A stretch of 64,000 bases of DNA. It comes from Sambucus nigra. Lineage: Eukaryota; Streptophyta; Magnoliopsida; Dipsacales; Adoxaceae. The stretch is from the NCBI GenBank assembly GCA_949130495.1, contig OX422217.1, positions 577,760,606-577,824,605 of the forward strand, read 5' to 3'. The translations under genes and the position numbers were made by a program. The notes under the pieces were generated by a model. It was not told the origin of the DNA and did not search any database. It saw only the letters and a program-made list of their open reading frames with translations. This document shows positions 59,930-64,000 of the stretch, in pieces (position 1 is the first letter of the stretch; every line of letters starts with the position of its first letter).

Positions 59930-60989
59930 TGTTGACACCGCTAAAATGGTTTGAAGACAGAAAATGATCTAGGCCATTTTAATGGCGTCCACAGTAGATA
60001 AATGATGAGGGTGAGATTGAAGATGAAGATAAACAATCATATCAAACATATAAGAGACAAAGGTTTTTAATGTGGTTCGGCTATGAATAAAACCTACGTT
60101 CACTGTTCTTTTACTCCTAGGGGTATATAATAGTGCAATATGGTGTAAAGAGAGAGAGAGGTGTATCGTGTATATAATCTCTCTTATCCCTTTGGCAAAG
60201 GGAATGCTTGTATTTATAGTGATGGGAGTCCAATAGATGGAATGTCTTTATACATTCATACATTTACATCTACATACAATGAATATAAGTGTTAGTTTTC
60301 TTGGGTGGTTGTCCTTCCTTGAGTTGATTGGCATAACGTGCATTGGTTAGTATGCCTACCAACTCTTCTCGGGTGTCGACCAACTCTCCTCGGGTGATGA
60401 TCAACTCTCCTTGGGTGCCGAGCAAGTATAAATATTACCACATAGGATGACAGGTGTCCTTTTCTGGCTGGTCCGCGTAGACGAAGAATATTTACATTAA
60501 GCAGATAAATAATGAGGATGAGATTTAAGATGAATATAAACAAGCATATCAAATTTATAAGAGACAAAGGTTTTCAAAGTAGTTCGGCTATGAATAAAGC
60601 CTACGCCCACTGTTCTTTTATTCCCAGGGGTATACAATAGCGCAATATGATGTGGAGAGAGAGAGAGGTGTATCTTGTGTATCATCTCTCTTTGTCCCTT
60701 TGGCCAAGGTAATGTATGTATTTATAGTGATGGGAGTCTAATAGATGGAATGTCTTTATACATTCATACATTTACATCTATATACAATTAATATAATTGT
60801 TAGTTTTCTTGGGTGGTTGGTCTTCCTTGAGTTGATTGGTATGTCGTGCGTTAGTTGGTATGCCTACCAACTCTTCTCAGGTGCCGACCAACTCACCTCT
60901 GGTGCCGAGCAAGTATAAATATTGCCACGTAGGATTACTGGTGTCCTTTTATGACTGGTCCGCGAAGATAGAGAATTTTTGTGTTAACA
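59930..60989 (-). repeat. Gypsy-like 3' LTR with internal ~500-bp duplication
   Basis: Plus strand runs TGTTGACACC ... GTGTTAACA, so the minus strand reads TGTTAACAC...GGTGTCAACA, proper LTR termini. At its right edge the minus strand has TTGGGGGCTTC, a polypurine tract. Inside, about 59,995-60,490 and 60,501-60,985 are near-identical direct copies (ATAAATAATGAGGATGAGAT, ATGGAATGTCTTTATACATT, GCCGAGCAAGTATAAATATT). No PBS on the left side, as expected for a 3' LTR. Confidence 0.7.
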
Positions 60990-62234
60990 GAAGCCCCCAA
61001 TGCTCCATGCTTGATGGTTTACAAAAAGGATGGAGTATTTATTCTGCAATGTTGGTCGATGCTCGTGCAAAATGAAATTACTGATCTGCCTTCTTTATTT
61101 GCTCAACATATAAGTGCCTTATCTTCTGGTCAATGGATGATTCAGGTTGATTGATGGTTGAATTGGAGTTAATCTTTCTTGTAAGTAACTCTGTTCGTCA
61201 AGTGAACGTGTGCTATGTATCACCCCTGGGAATCTGGATGCAGTAACTTCATAGTTTGCAGCCCTTAACTAGTCATAATCTTTAAGTATGTTGGTTGGTT
61301 GGTTAGCCGACCAACTGAGTGCTAATTGTCCATGTTTGATTTTTTTGACCTCTGCTCCTCTGAGTGCTTTGTTTTTGTAACATGTTAGTTTGTGAACCCA
61401 ATTCTTTAATCTGATTAGTACCAAGCTAGTGGTGGACTTCAAAACATTTTCATACAACTTCTTCAATGCTGGTCAGGGCAGCAATATTAGAGATCTCTAT
61501 TGATGAATATGTTGAATTTAACCCCTAAACTTCAATAGCATGTGCATAATAACTCCTGAATATGCCTCGTGAACATAACTCCTAAGCAAAAATAACTCCT
61601 GAATGATGATTGGTCGGGCCCCGACCATGTAAGTTTGTGGAGTTGAATTTGATGCTCGACTGATGCTACATGATGTTATGAGAATGTTCCACCGAATGAA
61701 TAATTAATTCTGTAGTAGAAGCCCCCAAGTGTGGAATATTAACTCTGAATGCTTTCTTAGCCTTAAATTATGTTGGTCTTGCTAAAAAGGATAAGGCCGA
61801 TGACATGTTCCCTGAAATGACTTCCCAAGAACTTTATATATTTGCATTTCCATACTGTCCTGATGTGACCATACATATAATTTTCCGACTAAGTAATTTT
61901 GGTTGAGTAAAACTTCTTTTAAAACATAGTCCAATTATAAATATGATGGCATTCCAATTAGGAATGTGATATATTCCAATTTGGAATCTGTGGGCATTCT
62001 AATTAAGAATGTGATATATTCCAATTAGGAATCTGATTCTGGTAGGTGCCATTGATTGGCGTATGTGGAGACTAGTTGGGCTTAGAAGACTGAATAATAA
62101 TGATGATGCCCGAGCATTTGTCAGGACTTGATAGAATTATCCAATAATAAGCCTGATTGAGCATAATATATAATTTGTATCGAATATCCGTGCTAGTGAG
62201 AAATCCATATACATAATAGAAGCGCTGAGAAATC

Positions 62235-62395
62235 CAAATAAATAATAAGAATGCCGACCATCTGTTGGGCTTAATAAGAAGTCCAGATAATAAGAGTGCC
62301 GACCATCTGTCGGGATTAATAAGAACTCCGGATAATAAGAGTGCCGACCATCTGTCGGGATTAATAAGAAATCCAGATAATAATAAGGAAGGGGT
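62235..62395. repeat. 45-bp tandem repeat, three to four units
   Basis: GCCGACCATCTGTCGGG recurs at 62,253, 62,298 and 62,343 with AATAAGAAATCCAGATAATAAGA between. A weaker first unit precedes it. Confidence 0.9.
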
Positions 62396-62530
62396 CGATT
62401 GATCCTACATTGTTAGAGAATAATAGATTAACTGGGAATTCTTAAAATAATAATATATAATCATGAAATTTATCTTATGTTAAATCTCTATATATTAATT
62501 GACGATTTGTCGATTTCTGTTTGTCTTAGT

Positions 62531-62745
62531 GTGCCTAAGCAATGGAATATTTATCCCATGCTCCTGCCTAGTTGTAGCGATCTTTTGATCACCCATAAGT
62601 GCCTAAGAAATGGAATTATTTTATCCCATGTTCCTGCTTAGTTGTAACAAACTTATCTATATTGCCTTGGTGCCTAAACAATGGATGCCCCTTGAGGTCA
62701 CCCATCTTCTTGCCTAGTTTTAGATGCCCCTTGAGGTCACCCATA
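62531..62745. repeat. ~70-bp tandem repeat, three units
   Basis: GTGCCTAAGCAATGGAAT-type words start at 62,531, 62,599 and 62,670, each followed by CCTGCCTAGTTGTA-like text. ATGCCCCTTGAGGTCACCCAT is itself duplicated at about 62,686 and 62,723. Confidence 0.85.
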
Positions 62746-62799
62746 ATCAAACAGGCCTTGCCTTGTATGATTGTTGTGCCAACATTGTTGGTTAGGTTT

Positions 62800-62900
62800 C
62801 TTGATGCCGACCAACCTTAGTTGGTGGTTGTTGATATGCCGACCAACCATAGTTGGTGGTTGCTGATGCCGATCAGCTTTTAGTTGGTGGTTGTTGAATA
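62800..62900. repeat. ~33-bp tandem repeat, three units
   Basis: GATGCCGACCAACC-x-TAGTTGGTGGTTGTT repeated, each unit itself partly self-complementary (CCAAC / GTTGG). Confidence 0.88.
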
Positions 62901-62914
62901 TATAGAGAGAGAAG

Positions 62915-63450
62915 AATTGTCCTGACCAAAAGTCTGTTGGATATAATATCATAACTGATGTAGATTTCCTTGGAGATGAATATATGATAATAAATATTTT
63001 TTCGAGCTCCATGCTGAGATAAATATAGAATATGCATCCGAATAGACATAAAGAATGATTCAAAATAATAATAAAGTGTCTGGTTGATCTGTCGAGGAAA
63101 AATTACATAATAGTGAACAAGGATAATATTTTCCAGAACATAAGAATATGGTTGAATACTTTTTCGGGCCTGAATATAAATAAGAATTACCCAGACCAAC
63201 TGTCCATTAGGGGTGAAATATAATAAATGTTGCAGGTTTCATTGGAACTAAATAAATATTTTATCGAGCTCCATGCTGATATGAATATAGAATGGATATA
63301 GAGATTGATTCGTCCTTGAGCATATATGTCGGAGTATCAAGAATAATAATAGCGCTTTGCTGATATGTTGAGGCAAAAGTTTATAGTGCCGAGCAATAGT
63401 AATAGTTTCCAGAAGTTTAAGATTGTGGCAGAGCTTTCGTCGGGATTGAA
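62915..63450. repeat. ~265-bp tandem duplication
   Basis: Two diverged copies; shared words CGAGCTCCATGCTGA (63,003 and 63,264), AATATAGAATATGxATCC / AATATAGAATGGATAT, and TGAGGCAAAAGTT-like text. Period about 261-268 bp. Confidence 0.75.
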
Positions 63451-64000
63451 TCCTGTACCTGTGGAATTTAATAAGTTTCCCGGACATCTATGGAGGCTAA
63501 ATCAATGAATCATGAGAATAATTTAGTCATCCAATCAATATATAATATGTATTAGCTCAAACATAAAAATTTCAAAATATGTTTAATGTGTGTCATGTGA
63601 GCAGATTTTTATTATCAAATATGTGTCAGCTAGAAGGCATAATGGTTTAGTATAAATTTTTTTATAAAATTATTTGAATTCGATTAAAAATTCAAATATA
63701 ACTTGATTGAAAAACAGTTATAGCCTGAAGATGCCCACTATGAAAATAGGTAGGTGATAAAGTCAAAATGCATTGGTGTCAGGAACCAAAATCCCTCTTT
63801 GTTCAGTGGTCACCGACCAACAAACTGTGTAGCCCACCGACCAATTTTCCAATCATGTATGGTTGCTACCGAGAAAGAAATAAACCCAACCAAGAATAAG
63901 ATATAGTCGAACAGTCATCAACGATTTCAAACCATTGAACGACCAAGAATAGGTGTCGTTAGTTATCGCCGACTAAGAATAGGGTTGCCGATCAGGTATT

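Larger units (their letters stand above)
60990..64000 (-). other. Tandem-repeat-rich internal region of a gypsy-like element
   Basis: No coding motif found on either strand; open frames are short. The word GCCGACCAAC (or its complement GTTGGTCGGC) is scattered throughout and also occurs in the adjoining LTR, which supports one element. Several separate short tandem arrays occur (listed individually). The region runs off the window, so the pol genes, if present, are outside it. Confidence 0.5.

Overview
The window looks like repeat-dense, AT-rich heterochromatic DNA from a flowering plant, probably a dicot. The evidence is the element mix: Ty1/copia and Ty3/gypsy (Tat/Athila-like) LTR retrotransposons, an En/Spm (CACTA) transposon with TNP2 and TNPA-like genes, a TRIM, initiator-Met (TGGTATCAGAGC-type) and tRNA-Asp-type primer-binding sites, and a broken plant DEAD-box RNA helicase. 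I see no intact host gene, tRNA, rRNA, CRISPR or bacterial-type operon. All coding calls come from reading translations by eye; no database search was run.

Layout. 1-4.2 kb: gene-free repeat DNA with a ~170-bp tandem repeat (2.7-3.5 kb). 4.2-6.7 kb: three-exon relic of a DEAD-box helicase with a MITE-like insertion in an intron. 8.0-15.3 kb: old gypsy material, with an LTR-like block ending at a tRNA-Asp PBS (11,918), a short CCHC ORF, two CACTA 3' ends, inverted LTR arms and the start of a gypsy RT. 15.3-22.7 kb: a nearly complete copia element (A, minus strand) inserted in that RT with a CCCAT target duplication. 22.7-30.3 kb: the rest of the plus-strand gypsy pol, opposite-strand ORF fragments and a second LTR-like block carrying a complete 666-bp TRIM with ATAGT duplications. 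30.6-35.1 kb: a plus-strand 'gypsy-type transposon' ORF relic, a 163-bp tandem repeat, then a minus-strand gypsy integrase.

35.1-48.8 kb: a tandem array LTR-internal-LTR-internal-LTR (family B, minus strand) inserted in the minus gypsy pol between RNase H and integrase. Family B carries only a small two-zinc-knuckle coiled-coil ORF. A second non-autonomous element (C, 40.2-45.2 kb) is nested inside the array; its LTRs closely resemble those of copia A. 48.8-49.2 kb: the rest of the minus gypsy RNase H. 50.3-56.5 kb: CACTA element with a decayed TNP2 gene, a better preserved TNPA-like gene and palindromic subterminal repeats, ending exactly in a copia gag fragment. 57.0-59.9 kb: LTR and internal region of another copia relative (D). 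59.9-64 kb: a gypsy-like LTR with an internal ~500-bp duplication and a tandem-repeat-rich internal region running off the window.

How the parts relate. Copia A encodes gag, protease, integrase, RT and RNase H, with a few disabling changes. B and C share its PBS region, LTR ends and 3' noncoding block but encode only nucleocapsid-like proteins, so they look like non-autonomous partners of an A-type element. Both gypsy pol relics (one per strand) are followed by ORFs on the opposite strand, as in the Tat lineage. Insertion order can be read from the nesting: gypsy first, then copia A and array B, then C inside B; the CACTA entered copia D, and the TRIM entered a gypsy LTR.
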